Shown here: positions 1-8,255 of the stretch, one piece after another
Layout: each line of letters starts with the position of its first letter
How positions within the stretch are numbered: the first letter of the stretch is position 1
Assembly (NCBI RefSeq): GCF_014647875.1
Contig: NZ_BMQA01000003.1
Span: 62,001-126,000, forward strand
DNA length: 64,000 nucleotides
Source: Streptomyces brasiliensis
GTDB taxonomy: Bacteria > Actinomycetota > Actinomycetes > Streptomycetales > Streptomycetaceae
Direction: 5' to 3'
Made by a program: the position numbers and the translations under genes
Notes under the pieces: generated by a model
Databases searched by the model: none
The model's input: the letters and a program-made list of their open reading frames with translations, nothing else
Told to the model about the DNA's origin: nothing

Positions 1-581
1 GCCGATCCGGCGTTTCGCACCAAGGGCCAACTGGCCGCCCACCTGGTGCTCCGGGCCCGCGTCGCGACCCCCTACTCGGTGGCGGTCGAGCCGAACACCC
101 CGCTCATGACCGAGACGGGGAAAAGCCCGCCCACCGTCGCAGACCATCCGGCAGATGCGATGCACTCCCCCTCCCGTCGGGGCCGACGCCATGTCACCCG
201 CCGCTACCGCGATGCCGCGCCCCCCGAGAACTGCCCGCTGCCGCTGGTCGACGTGGCCTTCGGCTTCTGCCGGCGCCAACTCCCCACCAGCGAGCCCCCC
301 GTCGTGTCTGACTCGGCCCGCGCGGGACATCAGCCTGTGCAGTCCCGAACTCGCCAGCCTGTCCGTCACCCTAACCAACATTGCGGTCGCGGCAAACCGC
401 CGCCGGAAAGTCCATGCGTCAACACTCCGCGAATTTGGTTCTGGATCGCTTTTCCGTACCGGAGCCACGGAGTGTCACCGAAACCGCGATCGTGATGCGT
501 CGTGGATGACGCCCTCCTGCGGGCCCCGACTTGGGCCCGGGGCACGTTGTCGGCACCGCTCGGCCCTACCGAGGCCGCAGG
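1..581. other. No recognisable intact gene; possible 3' end of a truncated gene
   Basis: The first about 130 bases read open on the plus strand from the window edge (ADPAFRTKGQLAAHLVLRAR at the start), which could be the end of a gene cut by the boundary. The frame then runs into low-complexity, Arg/Pro-rich translation that looks non-coding. I recognise no family. The rest holds no feature apart from the repeat described at 575-744. Confidence 0.3.
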
Positions 582-744
582 TCAGACGGCCTGTCGGACC
601 GGCTCGAGAATGGCGACACACTCCACGTGATGCGTCATCGGGAACAGGTCGACTTCGAACAGAAATACAAAACCGCAGGTCAGACGGAACTTTTCAGATG
701 TTCTTCCCGGCCTGGAGGGCTCGGAGCGTCAAACGAGCGTCACG
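575..744. repeat. att-like short repeats, left copy
   Basis: CCGCAGGTCAGACGG occurs at 575-589, and the longer CAAAACCGCAGGTCAGACGG at 668-687. AGCGTCAAACGAGCGTCACG lies at 725-744. The same two motif types, in the same order and around the same methyltransferase tail, recur at 30011-30322. The stop codon of the methyltransferase tail lies inside the first motif. This is consistent with core and arm sites of a tyrosine-recombinase element, but I cannot prove that. Confidence 0.55.
582..660 (-). pseudogene. 3'-terminal fragment of a TrmA/RumA-type RNA (uracil-5)-methyltransferase gene
   Basis: Reading leftwards, the last 25 or so codons of a class I SAM-dependent RNA methyltransferase are visible: VDLFPMTHHVECVAILEPV, a few more residues, then TGA at 584-582. 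The PMTxHVE..A.L motif is characteristic of the C-terminus of the TrmA/RumA family. No catalytic body precedes it; upstream is repeat DNA. A near-identical tail lies at 30160-30231 in the same orientation. The simplest reading is a displaced 3' end left by site-specific integration into such a gene. Confidence 0.7.
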
Positions 745-1171
745 GCTCAACCCCCGCGTTCCCCGCTCTGGAGCCACTCGACGCGGCCTTGGGAGCACAC
801 TCAATTGAGATCACTTCCGCGCACTGCGGAAGCTCCTCCGCGCGGCCAAGGTCTCTCTACGGCACCCGCTCACCGGGCGTAAGCCGCTCCGGTCGTCTGC
901 CCGAAGTACACACCGCGGCGGACGCTGATTCCCCTACGCGCAGGAGGACGCGTCCTCGCACCCTTCCCGGAGATCGAACCAGAAGTCGACACCGGCACCC
1001 ACGCGAACTCACCGCCCGCTTCCCTCCACCGCCGCCTCCCCGGCAACTTCATCTGCGACACGGACCGGGGTGCCTTGATTGCCGCGCGGACTCCGGCAGA
1101 CAGGCCAGTCACCAAGATCAAAGTCCTGTGGCTGGCGCGCCAGCCTTGACGAAACAGACAGGGGCCGCGTC
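745..1171. other. Gene-free stretch
   Basis: About 430 bp between the repeat block and the MarR gene. Open frames exist on both strands, as expected from the GC content, but none has a ribosome-binding site with a recognisable product. I see nothing I would annotate. Confidence 0.4.
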
Positions 1172-1630
1172 TCAACTGTTGGTGACGTTGGCAGTGAGCA
1201 GGCGGAGCAGGTGTTTGGCGGTGGCGTCCTGTTCCGGGTTCAGGGCCATGGCCTCGCCGATGGCCAGAGGGACGCTGTGGGCCTTGGTCCGCAGCTCCGC
1301 GCCGGCGTCGGTGAGGTGGATGACGACGGAGCGTTCGTCGTCGGTGCGGCGCTCGCGGCGGATCAGGCCGGCGGCTTCGAGTCGCTTCAGCAGCGGTGAG
1401 AGGGTGCTGGACTCCAGGTGGAGGGCGGTGCCGAGCTCCCGGACGCTCACGCCGTTCTGCTGCCAGAGCACCAGCATGACCAGGTACTGCGGGTATGTCA
1501 GTCCGAGCTCGTCCAGGAGCGGCCGATAGCGGGTGGTCACCGCTCGCGAGGCTGCGTAGAGGGCGAAGCACAGCTGGTCCTGCAGCAGGAGCGAGCCCTG
1601 TTCTGCGGGGTGGTCTGGGGCCTGGTCCAT
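1172..1630 (-). CDS. OhrR-like MarR-family transcriptional regulator
   Basis: A 152-residue winged-helix repressor of the MarR family, closest in appearance to OhrR organic-peroxide sensors. The N-terminal motif LQDQLCFALYAASR carries a cysteine (residue 21) at the place of the reactive peroxide-sensing Cys of OhrR, followed by LTYPQYLVMLVLW and the wing RRTDDERSV. The start at 1630 is chosen because GAGGAG lies 6-7 nt upstream; longer frames add no conserved sequence. It is divergent from an esterase gene, with an OhrR-type palindrome between them, so it probably represses itself and the esterases in response to peroxide or electrophilic stress. No ohr gene is adjacent, which is unusual for OhrR. 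It could instead sense another ligand. Confidence 0.85.
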   Translation of the reverse strand: MDQAPDHPAEQGSLLLQDQLCFALYAASRAVTTRYRPLLDELGLTYPQYLVMLVLWQQNGVSVRELGTALHLESSTLSPLLKRLEAAGLIRRERRTDDERSVVIHLTDAGAELRTKAHSVPLAIGEAMALNPEQDATAKHLLRLLTANVTNS

Positions 1631-1721
1631 CGCTTCACTCCTCATGCGGGCTGAACGGCAGGACTCCAGACTAGCTTTCCCGACACACACGATCACATCG
1701 CGCTCGTTCAAAGCTGGCTCG

Positions 1722-1743
1722 ATTGAGTTGCGCGCGACTTAAT
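1722..1743. promoter_or_regulatory. OhrR/MarR-type operator
   Basis: ATTGAGTTGCG at 1722-1732 followed directly by CGCGACTTAAT at 1733-1743 forms a 22-bp palindrome matching at 9 of 11 positions. AT-rich ends with a GCGCGC core resemble OhrR sites described in actinomycetes. It lies between the divergent regulator and esterase starts. Confidence 0.6.
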
Positions 1744-1834
1744 TGGTCGCTATCTTCTCCCTTGTGCTCGCCGCCCGGACGACCGACCGGCGCACGCACC
1801 GCCCCAGTAGTTCCTTCGTCTCCAGGAGACCGTC

Positions 1835-2800
1835 ATGTCCGAGCAGACCGCCCGCCCCGTGCTTGAGCCGGCCGCCGCCGCTTTCGTCGAGGCCACCGCG
1901 AACCCGCCGTACCTCTTCGACCTCGGCCCGGTGGAGGGCCGTAAGGCGGTCGACGAGGTGCAGTCCGGCGAGATCGGCAAGCCGGAGGTCGACGAGGAGT
2001 GGGTGACCGTCCAGGGCGGGCCCACCGGATCGGTCAGGGCCCGCATCGTTCGCCCCGCCGGCGCCGAGGGCACCCTGCCGGTGATCGTCTACATCCACGG
2101 CGCCGGCTGGGTCTTCGGCAACGCCCACACCCACGACCGGTTGGTGCGGGAACTCGCCGTCGGTGCCGGTGCGGCGGTCGTCTTCCCGGAGTACGACCTC
2201 TCCCCCGAGGCCCGCTACCCCGTCGCCATCGAGCAGAACTACGCCGTGGCCCGCCGGATCGTCACCGACGGCGCGGCCAAGGGCCTGGACGCGACCCGGA
2301 TCGCGGTGGCCGGCGACTCGGTCGGCGGCAACATGAGCGCCGCGCTGACCCTGATGGCCAAGGAACGGGGTGATGTCCCGCTGGTGCAGCAGGTGCTGTT
2401 CTACCCGGTCACCGACGCCGCCTTCGACACGCCGTCGTACCACCAGTTCGCCGAGGGTTACTTCCTGCGCCGCGACGGCATGCAGTGGTTCTGGGACCAG
2501 TACACCACCAGCGAGGCGGAGCGCGCCCAGATCACCGCTTCCCCGCTGCGCGCCACCACCGAGCAGCTCACCGGCCTGCCCCCGGCCCTCGTCATCACGG
2601 GCGAGGCCGACGTCCTGCGCGACGAGGGCGAGGCGTACGCGAACAAGCTCCGTGAGGCCGGTGTCCCGGTCACCGCGGTCCGCCACCAGGGCATCATCCA
2701 CGACTTCGTCATGCTCAACGCCCTGCGCGAAACGCACGCCGCCGAGGCCGCCATCAACCAGGCCGTCGCGACCCTGCGCACCGCCTTCCGCACCGCCTGA
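1835..2800 (+). CDS. Alpha/beta hydrolase, hormone-sensitive-lipase (family IV) esterase
   Basis: A 321-residue cytoplasmic esterase. It shows the oxyanion-hole motif HGAGW (residues 88-92; HGGGW in most relatives), nucleophile motif GDSVGG (Ser162), acid Asp259 in GEADVLRDEG and His289 in IIHDFVML, so the triad is complete. AGGAG lies about 9 nt upstream of the ATG. It is divergent from the OhrR-like gene with their shared operator between, and is followed by a secreted paralogue. The preferred substrate cannot be read from the sequence; short-chain acyl esters are usual for the family. Confidence 0.88.
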   Translation: MSEQTARPVLEPAAAAFVEATANPPYLFDLGPVEGRKAVDEVQSGEIGKPEVDEEWVTVQGGPTGSVRARIVRPAGAEGTLPVIVYIHGAGWVFGNAHTHDRLVRELAVGAGAAVVFPEYDLSPEARYPVAIEQNYAVARRIVTDGAAKGLDATRIAVAGDSVGGNMSAALTLMAKERGDVPLVQQVLFYPVTDAAFDTPSYHQFAEGYFLRRDGMQWFWDQYTTSEAERAQITASPLRATTEQLTGLPPALVITGEADVLRDEGEAYANKLREAGVPVTAVRHQGIIHDFVMLNALRETHAAEAAINQAVATLRTAFRTA

Positions 2801-2926
2801 TCCCTGCCGCCCGGGCACGGCGCCACGTCCTGACCGCCGCCCCGCACAGTCCGGCGCCCTCACCCGCGGTCCCGCCGACGGGGTGGGTGGGGGCGCCATC
2901 CAGCACCATCTCACCCGGAGTTTCCC

Positions 2927-4003
2927 ATGCCCAGCACCCGTATACGCATCAGCCGCAAGACGGCCGTCACCGCAGCCGTCGCCCTCGTCACCGGGGCCGC
3001 GATCAGCATCTCTGCCACCGCCTCCGCCACCCCGTCGTCTGCCAAGCAGCAGGGCGTGGTCCTCGAGAAGGACGCCCAGACTTTCGCCGACGCGGCCGCG
3101 AAGAACCCCCCGATCTACACCCAGTCCTACGCGGACGCCCGCGCGGCTCTGGACAGCGCCCAGTCCGGTGACGTCGACAAGCTCCCGGCCGACGTCACCC
3201 ACCGCACCCTCAAGGTCGGCCCCACCGGTGAGGTGACCATCCGCATCGTCAGACCGGCGGGCGTGAGCGGAACGCTGCCCGCCGTCATGTACTTCCACGG
3301 CGGCGGCTGGGTCCTGGGCAACGAGAACACCCACGACCGGCTGGTCAGGCAGATCGCCAACGGAGCTCGCGCCGCGGTCATCTTCGTCGACTACACGCCC
3401 GCGCCTGAGGCCCGATACCCCATTGCCATCGAGCAGGCCTACGCCGCCACGAAGTGGGTCGCCGAGCACGGCAGCGAGATCAACGTCGACGGCTCCAAGA
3501 TCGCAGTCGCCGGTGACAGCGCCGGCGGCAACATGGCCGCCGCCGTCACCCTCATGGCCAAGCAGCGCAGCGGTCCGAAGCTGAGCGGGCAGATGCTCTT
3601 CTACCCCGTCACCGACGCCGACTTCACCACCACGTCCTACCAGCAGTTCGCCGATGGCCCCTGGCTGACCCGCAACGCCATGAAGTGGTTCTGGGACACC
3701 TACGCCCCCAACGCCAAGGACCGCAAGCAGATCCTCGCCTCCCCGCTGCGCGCCAGCCTCAACCAGCTCGCGAACCTGCCCAAGGCTCTGGTCATCACCG
3801 ACGAGGCCGATGTGCTTCGCGACGAGGGTGAGGCATACGCGGCCAAACTCCGCGCCGCCGGCAACGACGTCACCGCCGTCCGCTACCAGGGCACCATCCA
3901 CGACTTCGCCATGCTCAACGCCCTCGCCGACACCAACGCCGCCAAGGCGGCCGTCGACCAGGCCAGCCACTTCCTCTACGACGACCTGCACAACGGCTCC
4001 TGA
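2927..4003 (+). CDS. Secreted alpha/beta hydrolase (family IV esterase) paralogue
   Basis: A 358-residue paralogue of the preceding gene with an added N-terminal export signal: basic RIRISRK, a hydrophobic Ala/Val-rich stretch, then an ATASA cleavage-like site near residue 36. The mature part aligns over its length with the upstream protein and keeps HGGGW, GDSAGG, EADVLRDEGEAYA and IHDFAMLNAL, so it should be active outside the membrane. A weak GGAG precedes the ATG. The pair looks like a tandem duplication in which one copy gained secretion. It is probably co-controlled with the first gene from the OhrR-type operator. A long hairpin follows about 100 bp downstream. Confidence 0.87.
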   Translation: MPSTRIRISRKTAVTAAVALVTGAAISISATASATPSSAKQQGVVLEKDAQTFADAAAKNPPIYTQSYADARAALDSAQSGDVDKLPADVTHRTLKVGPTGEVTIRIVRPAGVSGTLPAVMYFHGGGWVLGNENTHDRLVRQIANGARAAVIFVDYTPAPEARYPIAIEQAYAATKWVAEHGSEINVDGSKIAVAGDSAGGNMAAAVTLMAKQRSGPKLSGQMLFYPVTDADFTTTSYQQFADGPWLTRNAMKWFWDTYAPNAKDRKQILASPLRASLNQLANLPKALVITDEADVLRDEGEAYAAKLRAAGNDVTAVRYQGTIHDFAMLNALADTNAAKAAVDQASHFLYDDLHNGS

Positions 4004-4100
4004 CCGTAAGGCTTGCTGGGCCTGCGCGGCTTTCACCTCGGCCGAGGCCGCGCTGCGGCTCCGCGGACCGTGTGGTTTCTCGGCCAGGTCTCGATGTGGC

Positions 4101-4135
4101 AGACACCGCTGCGGCGTATCGCCGCAGCGGTGTCT
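4101..4135. terminator. Perfect 16-bp hairpin, probable terminator
   Basis: AGACACCGCTGCGGCG at 4101-4116, loop TAT, then its exact reverse complement at 4120-4135. It lies 98 bp after the secreted esterase stop. No U-run follows, as is common in high-GC actinomycetes. Confidence 0.6.
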
Positions 4136-4139
4136 CATA

Positions 4140-4260
4140 ACTGGTCAGGAGTCGAACCTGCCCTTGGCTCCGCAGGTCAAGTCCTCGGTCGCCGTCGATC
4201 GCCCCGCAATGATGGTCCTTGCCCGCGTCCATGCCGACCGAGATCTGGGGCACCGGCACC
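4140..4260 (-). pseudogene. IS110-family transposase N-terminal remnant
   Basis: On the minus strand, ISVGMDAGKDHHCGAIDGD matches the start of IS110/IS900-type DEDD transposases (VGVDAGK.HH..VID.DG). The similarity ends after about 25 residues and the frame decays; there is no complete element. The surrounding 4004-4738 interval (735 bp) has no other recognisable gene. A short plus-strand frame begins MSRSSKPVQPTVRSSTR at 4480 and stops almost at once, perhaps another scrap. Confidence 0.45.
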
Positions 4261-4738
4261 CCCGTCAGTTCATCGTTCACGGTCCCGCAGACAACCCCGC
4301 CGCCGTGTCCCTGCACAGCGATCTCGCGCCGCACATCCCCCTTGGCGACCTGGGCTCGGAACGGCCAACCTCCGTGAGCCATCCAGCGGCTACCCCCGTG
4401 CCGGCCACACCCGGAACCCCGGGTGATCCAACCCTACGAATCGCTCGATCAACCCAACAAGAAAGGTAGGGATTTCCCATGTCCCGTTCCTCTAAGCCGG
4501 TTCAACCGACCGTACGGTCGTCGACACGGTGAGCAGCACTGCCGCCTCGCACAAGTCCGAGGCGGGCAAGGCCGCGCCGACCGTCGTGCACGCGGTGGCG
4601 TTTCCGAGCCGGAGGGGGTGACGGACCTCATCCGCCGCGCGGCACATGACATCCGCTGACCCCCAGGGTCGCGATCGATGCCGGCCCGTACTCGACGACC
4701 CGGCGGTTTCTAACGGGGAAAACTCTTAGCCGGACTGT

Positions 4739-5683
4739 TCACTGAACGCGCGGCCCGTTGGCGCGGAGCGGTTTCCCAGTCGAGGGCTGCGAGTTTCCAT
4801 CAGGAATTCCGTGTGGACCACCCGGATTCTCTTGTGGCATGGTCTCGATCTCGCTTGTCGCGGCCAACGCGCCGAGTAGGCTGAGCGCCTCGGCCGAGGG
4901 CGATCCCGGCTCAGCAGCATAGGCGTAAAGCCAGCTCTCGCTGCTGGCAATCTGCATCGCTTCGGTATACGCAACAATTTCGCCGACGACGGGATGATGG
5001 AACCGTTTGGGCCCGCGGCAATGCGCGTCCACGTCGTGCTCGGCCCACCAGGTGCGGAACTCCGGACTGACCACGGACAACTCACCAACGAGCGCGTGCA
5101 ACTGGCTGTCACGCGGATAGCGGCCCGCCGCCTGCCGCAGCACTCCGACGCTCAAGCGGGCGACCATCTCCCACTCGACCAGCAAGTCGCGCGCCGTCGA
5201 GTCCAGGAAGAGCCAGCGCGGATGGCTCGCCGACACCGACGGCAGTGGTTCAAGGCCCGGCAGCAGGGCGCGACCCAGGAGGTTCATCGCCTGCACGTCG
5301 CCGCGCACATCGACAACGATCGCCGGGATCTGAAGGCTGTCAAGGAGCATCCGTGTGCCGGCATCGAGCGGTGACACCAGCGCCTGCCCTTGCTCACGCG
5401 CAGTGACCGTGGACCTCACGAGGTTATGAAGGTGTCGCTGCTCGACCCCGCTGAGACGGAGCGCCCGGGCAATCGCATCGAGCACCTGGTCGGAGGGCTG
5501 GAGATGTCGGCCCTGCTCGAGGCGCGTGTAGTAGTCGGCGCTGACGCCCGCCAACATCGCGACCTCTTCCCGTCGCAGCCCGGGAACTCGGCGGTGACCG
5601 GCATGGGGAACGCCGACGTCTTCCGGCTGCACGCGCGCTCGACGGCTGCGCAGGAATTCCCGCAGTTCCCGATTCATGGCCAT
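4739..5683 (-). CDS. XRE-family regulator with MmyB-like ligand-binding domain
   Basis: A 314-residue DNA-binding protein. Residues about 5-80 form an XRE helix-turn-helix (RRVPGLRREEVAMLAGVS, then YYTRLEQGRHLQPS), followed by the MmyB-like PAS-type domain typical of these actinomycete regulators (WLFLDSTARDLLVEWE, WWAEHDV, RFHHPVVGEI). ATG codons at 5683 and 5677 are both possible. Such regulators usually sit divergent from a single oxidoreductase or hydrolase gene they repress, exactly the arrangement here. A 7-bp inverted repeat lies in the intergenic region. The ligand is unknown. Confidence 0.88.
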   Translation of the reverse strand: MAMNRELREFLRSRRARVQPEDVGVPHAGHRRVPGLRREEVAMLAGVSADYYTRLEQGRHLQPSDQVLDAIARALRLSGVEQRHLHNLVRSTVTAREQGQALVSPLDAGTRMLLDSLQIPAIVVDVRGDVQAMNLLGRALLPGLEPLPSVSASHPRWLFLDSTARDLLVEWEMVARLSVGVLRQAAGRYPRDSQLHALVGELSVVSPEFRTWWAEHDVDAHCRGPKRFHHPVVGEIVAYTEAMQIASSESWLYAYAAEPGSPSAEALSLLGALAATSEIETMPQENPGGPHGIPDGNSQPSTGKPLRANGPRVQ

Positions 5684-5735
5684 AGGTGCAATCGTACGCA
5701 GTGGTCCCGGTGACCTGGGTAGGTCGCTGCGTCCT

Positions 5736-5756
5736 AGGAAGGTCTGGCCCCTTCCT
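5736..5756. promoter_or_regulatory. Candidate operator between divergent genes
   Basis: AGGAAGG (5736-5742) and CCTTCCT (5750-5756) form a perfect 7-bp inverted repeat with a 7-nt spacer, midway between the MmyB-type regulator and the divergent esterase. The assignment to this regulator is inference from position. Confidence 0.4.
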
Positions 5757-5786
5757 GGTTTGCGTCCCCCCGATGAAACTCATCGC

Positions 5787-6665
5787 ATGACCACTTCTCC
5801 AGATCTGTCCGCAGCCGAAACGGCGACGCAGGAACGGCGCACCGGTTATGACGCCTTCATGATGCGACCGATGCCCCGTGGTGTACGAACGGAGTCCACC
5901 GTCGTGGGAGGGCGCGCGGCGCTCGAGCTCATCCCGGAGCATATGGAAAACAAGTCTGCGCGGCTGCTCTACATCCACGGGGGTGCCTTCGTCATGGGCT
6001 CCCCGACCGGTTACGCCGGGTTCGTCGCTCAACTCACGAACCGGGCGTCCATACATACGGTCAGTGTCGACTACCGACTCGCACCCGAACATCCCTTCCC
6101 CGCGGCAGTCGACGACGCACTCGGCGCGTACCGCGAACTGCTGGACCAAGGCACGCCTGCTGACAGCATCGTCCTGGCAGGGGACTCCGCTGGGGGTAAC
6201 CTGGTGTTGGCCGCCCTCCTTTCGGCTCGTCAGGCGGGCCTTGCGATGCCGGCCGGAGCAGTCCTGATGTCGCCTGTCACCGATCTCTCCATGGCCAGTG
6301 AGTCGATGGCATCGAAGAATGGCATCGACCCCCTCTTCGTCCCTGAAGCCCTTGCAGGGCCCTTCGCCGAATACCTTGCGGGGACTGATCCGCGCGCCGA
6401 GCTCGCCAGTCCCGTCCATGCCGACTTCAGCGGGTTTCCGGACCTGCTCATCCAGGTCGGCACTCATGAGCTGCTCCTTGACGATGCCACTCGGCTCGCC
6501 GCCCGAGCAGCCGCTCACGACGTGAACGTCACCTTGGAAGTCGAGGCCGGTGCCCCACACGTCTTCCAGATCGGTTACGAGACGTCGCAGACGGCAGCGT
6601 CCGCGCTCGACCGGATCGCGCTCTTCATCGGCCGTGCTCTTGAGGCATCCGCGCACCGGGCATGA
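5787..6665 (+). CDS. Alpha/beta hydrolase (family IV esterase-like)
   Basis: A 292-residue hydrolase distinct from the two esterases further left. Motifs: YIHGGAFVMGSP (HGG oxyanion hole), DYRLAPEHPFPAAVDD, nucleophile motif GDSAGGNL, and a C-terminal GAPHVFQI supplying the catalytic His. The ATG at 5787 is chosen because the region before it contains the regulatory repeat and no conserved sequence; the ribosome-binding site is weak. It overlaps or directly precedes the SDR gene, with which it should form a two-gene operon under the divergent MmyB-type regulator. Confidence 0.85.
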   Translation: MTTSPDLSAAETATQERRTGYDAFMMRPMPRGVRTESTVVGGRAALELIPEHMENKSARLLYIHGGAFVMGSPTGYAGFVAQLTNRASIHTVSVDYRLAPEHPFPAAVDDALGAYRELLDQGTPADSIVLAGDSAGGNLVLAALLSARQAGLAMPAGAVLMSPVTDLSMASESMASKNGIDPLFVPEALAGPFAEYLAGTDPRAELASPVHADFSGFPDLLIQVGTHELLLDDATRLAARAAAHDVNVTLEVEAGAPHVFQIGYETSQTAASALDRIALFIGRALEASAHRA

Positions 6666-6700
6666 GCGCGACCACCCTCGACCTGTCGAGAAGGACCTTC

Positions 6701-7426
6701 ATGACAACAAGATCTGAACACAAGGTTGCGCTGGTGACGGGGGCGAACAAGGGCATCGGGTTCGCCATCGCGGCGAGCCTGGGAACGCTCGGTTTCGTCA
6801 TCGCCGTGGGCGCACGCGACGCGACACGAGGCGCGGCAGCCGTTGAACGGCTCGAAGCGACTGGCATCAACGCGTTCGCCGTCGCTCTCGACGTCACGTC
6901 AGATGCCAGCGCGTTGGCGGCCGCTGAGCACATCGCCGGACGAGCGGGCCGCCTGGATGTCCTTGTGAACAACGCTGGGATCGCCGGCCGCAGCGACAAC
7001 GGCGCACAGGACCCCACCACGCTCGACCTCGACGTGTTTCGCACTGTCGTGGAGACGAACGTGCTCGGCGCGGTCAGGGTCACCAACGCCTTGCTCCCGC
7101 TGCTCACGCGCGCGCCGTCGCCCCGCATCGTGAACGTGTCGAGCAACATGGGCTCGCTTGCGCTGCACACCGGGCCGATCATGGCGGCCTACTCGTCCTC
7201 CAAGACCATGCTCAATGGCCTCACCGTGCAGTACGCACGACGTTTCGCCGAAACAAAGATCATGGTCAACGCTTGCTGCCCCGGGTACGTCGCCACCGAC
7301 TTCACCGGGCACTTCCCCGACCGCACGCCCGAAGAGGGCGCGGCGATCGCTGTCCGTCTCGCCACCCTCCCGGACGACGGGCCCCGCGGTGGATTCTTCG
7401 ACGATGACGGCGATATTCCCTGGTGA
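6701..7426 (+). CDS. Short-chain dehydrogenase/reductase
   Basis: A 241-residue classical SDR: cofactor motif TGANKGIG near the N-terminus, NNAG, catalytic Ser in NVSSNMGS and YSSSK (Tyr/Lys pair). An Arg in GARDATRG after strand 2 suggests NADPH preference. The start at 6701 follows AAGGA. An earlier in-frame ATG at 6662 overlaps the esterase stop (ATGA) and would give 254 residues, so coupling to the upstream gene is likely either way. Resembles plant-type carbonyl reductases (long YSSSK and PGYVATDFTG signature). Substrate unknown. Confidence 0.87.
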   Translation: MTTRSEHKVALVTGANKGIGFAIAASLGTLGFVIAVGARDATRGAAAVERLEATGINAFAVALDVTSDASALAAAEHIAGRAGRLDVLVNNAGIAGRSDNGAQDPTTLDLDVFRTVVETNVLGAVRVTNALLPLLTRAPSPRIVNVSSNMGSLALHTGPIMAAYSSSKTMLNGLTVQYARRFAETKIMVNACCPGYVATDFTGHFPDRTPEEGAAIAVRLATLPDDGPRGGFFDDDGDIPW

Positions 7427-7650
7427 GAGGCTTCAGCGAGGACGAACGAAGCCGAGCGCCGTTACCGCCCTTCCCTCTATGGAAGAGACCCGGGGTGTCA
7501 CCCGGGCCACGAAGCCGCTCGTGACGGCCTGCAAGAGAGGAGGATTCCGCAGTTGCCCTACGGGGGGTAGAAAGTTCGTCGCTTCACTTTGAACCGTGTC
7601 CTACGTGGTGAGGCGTCGTCGACGTCAGTATGGGCGGGTACGTGGAGTCG

Positions 7651-7872
7651 GATCGTGCCGGACGGCTTGTGGCAGATCGCGAAGCCGCTGATCCCGCCGT
7701 GGAAAGCGCGGCCGCAGGGCGGCGGAACCGCAGGACACGTTTGATGAGACGCTGTTCGCAGCCGTCATCGACGTGCTGGTCAGCGGCTGCGCCTGGCGAG
7801 CCCTGCCGCCGTGCTTCGGGAGATCGAAGTCGACCGCTCACCGCTGGCTCCTGATCTGGTCGAGAGCCGGCG
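7651..7872 (+). pseudogene. IS5-family transposase N-terminal remnant
   Basis: The plus strand encodes LWQIAKPLIPPWKARPQGGG, then after a frame change DETLFAAVIDVLVSGCAWRA and STAHRWLLIWSRAG. These are the N-terminal HTH region of IS5-type transposases in two frames. The DDE catalytic part is absent. The fragment abuts the truncated PucR-like gene on its right, so an insertion or deletion event here probably cut that gene. Confidence 0.65.
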
Positions 7873-8255
7873 GATCTGGGCTTAGCCGGCGTGTGGGCCC
7901 CTCGTCCAAGGTGAGATGGATGTCGAGGAGGCAGATGAAGCCGCAGGTGGTCGATGCCCAGCGGGCCGGCACCACCACTCGGCTCGCCAGTCCGCGCTGT
8001 GGATCCGCGGGGATGCGCACGGGGCCGGTCGCCGTGTCGATGCCGTAGCGTCCGAACCATTTCCGCACCCAGCCGGGCGTGGAACGCAGCAAGCAGGGCC
8101 TCCCGGCGGACGGCGTCGATCTCCTCGTCGAAGTACGGGCCGAACACCACCGAGTTCAGCCGCGTGTCCGTCAGCGACGTCGGCGTGCCGGTGTCGGCCG
8201 CGATCCGGTTGATGATCTCCTGCAGCTCGTGCGACTCGGCGGTTCCGTATTTCAC
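7873..8255 (-). pseudogene. Truncated, frameshifted PucR/CdaR-like regulator N-terminus
   Basis: Starts at GTG 8255-8253, overlapping the EamA stop (GTGA), so it was the third gene of the TetR-EamA operon. The first about 55 residues (KYGTAESHELQEIINRIAAD, later SVVFGPYFDEEIDAVRRE) run in one frame; near 8094 the reading must shift to continue with WVRKWFGRYGIDTATGPVRI and ASRVVVPARWASTTCGFICL. This resembles the N-terminal sensory domain of PucR-type regulators. The C-terminal HTH is gone, replaced by IS5 sequence. The family call is moderate; the broken state is clear. Confidence 0.5.

Noticed and set aside
1739..4138. Long minus-strand open frame opposite the two esterases
   Set aside because: Low-complexity Gly/Val/Arg translation and antisense to two clearly functional genes; an artefact of high GC.
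4141..4166. tRNA T-arm-like sequence (GGTTCGACTCC on the minus strand) next to a hairpin, as in a tRNA 3' end
   Set aside because: The T-stem pairs at only four of five positions and no matching acceptor or anticodon arms lie upstream; it is inside the IS110-like remnant.
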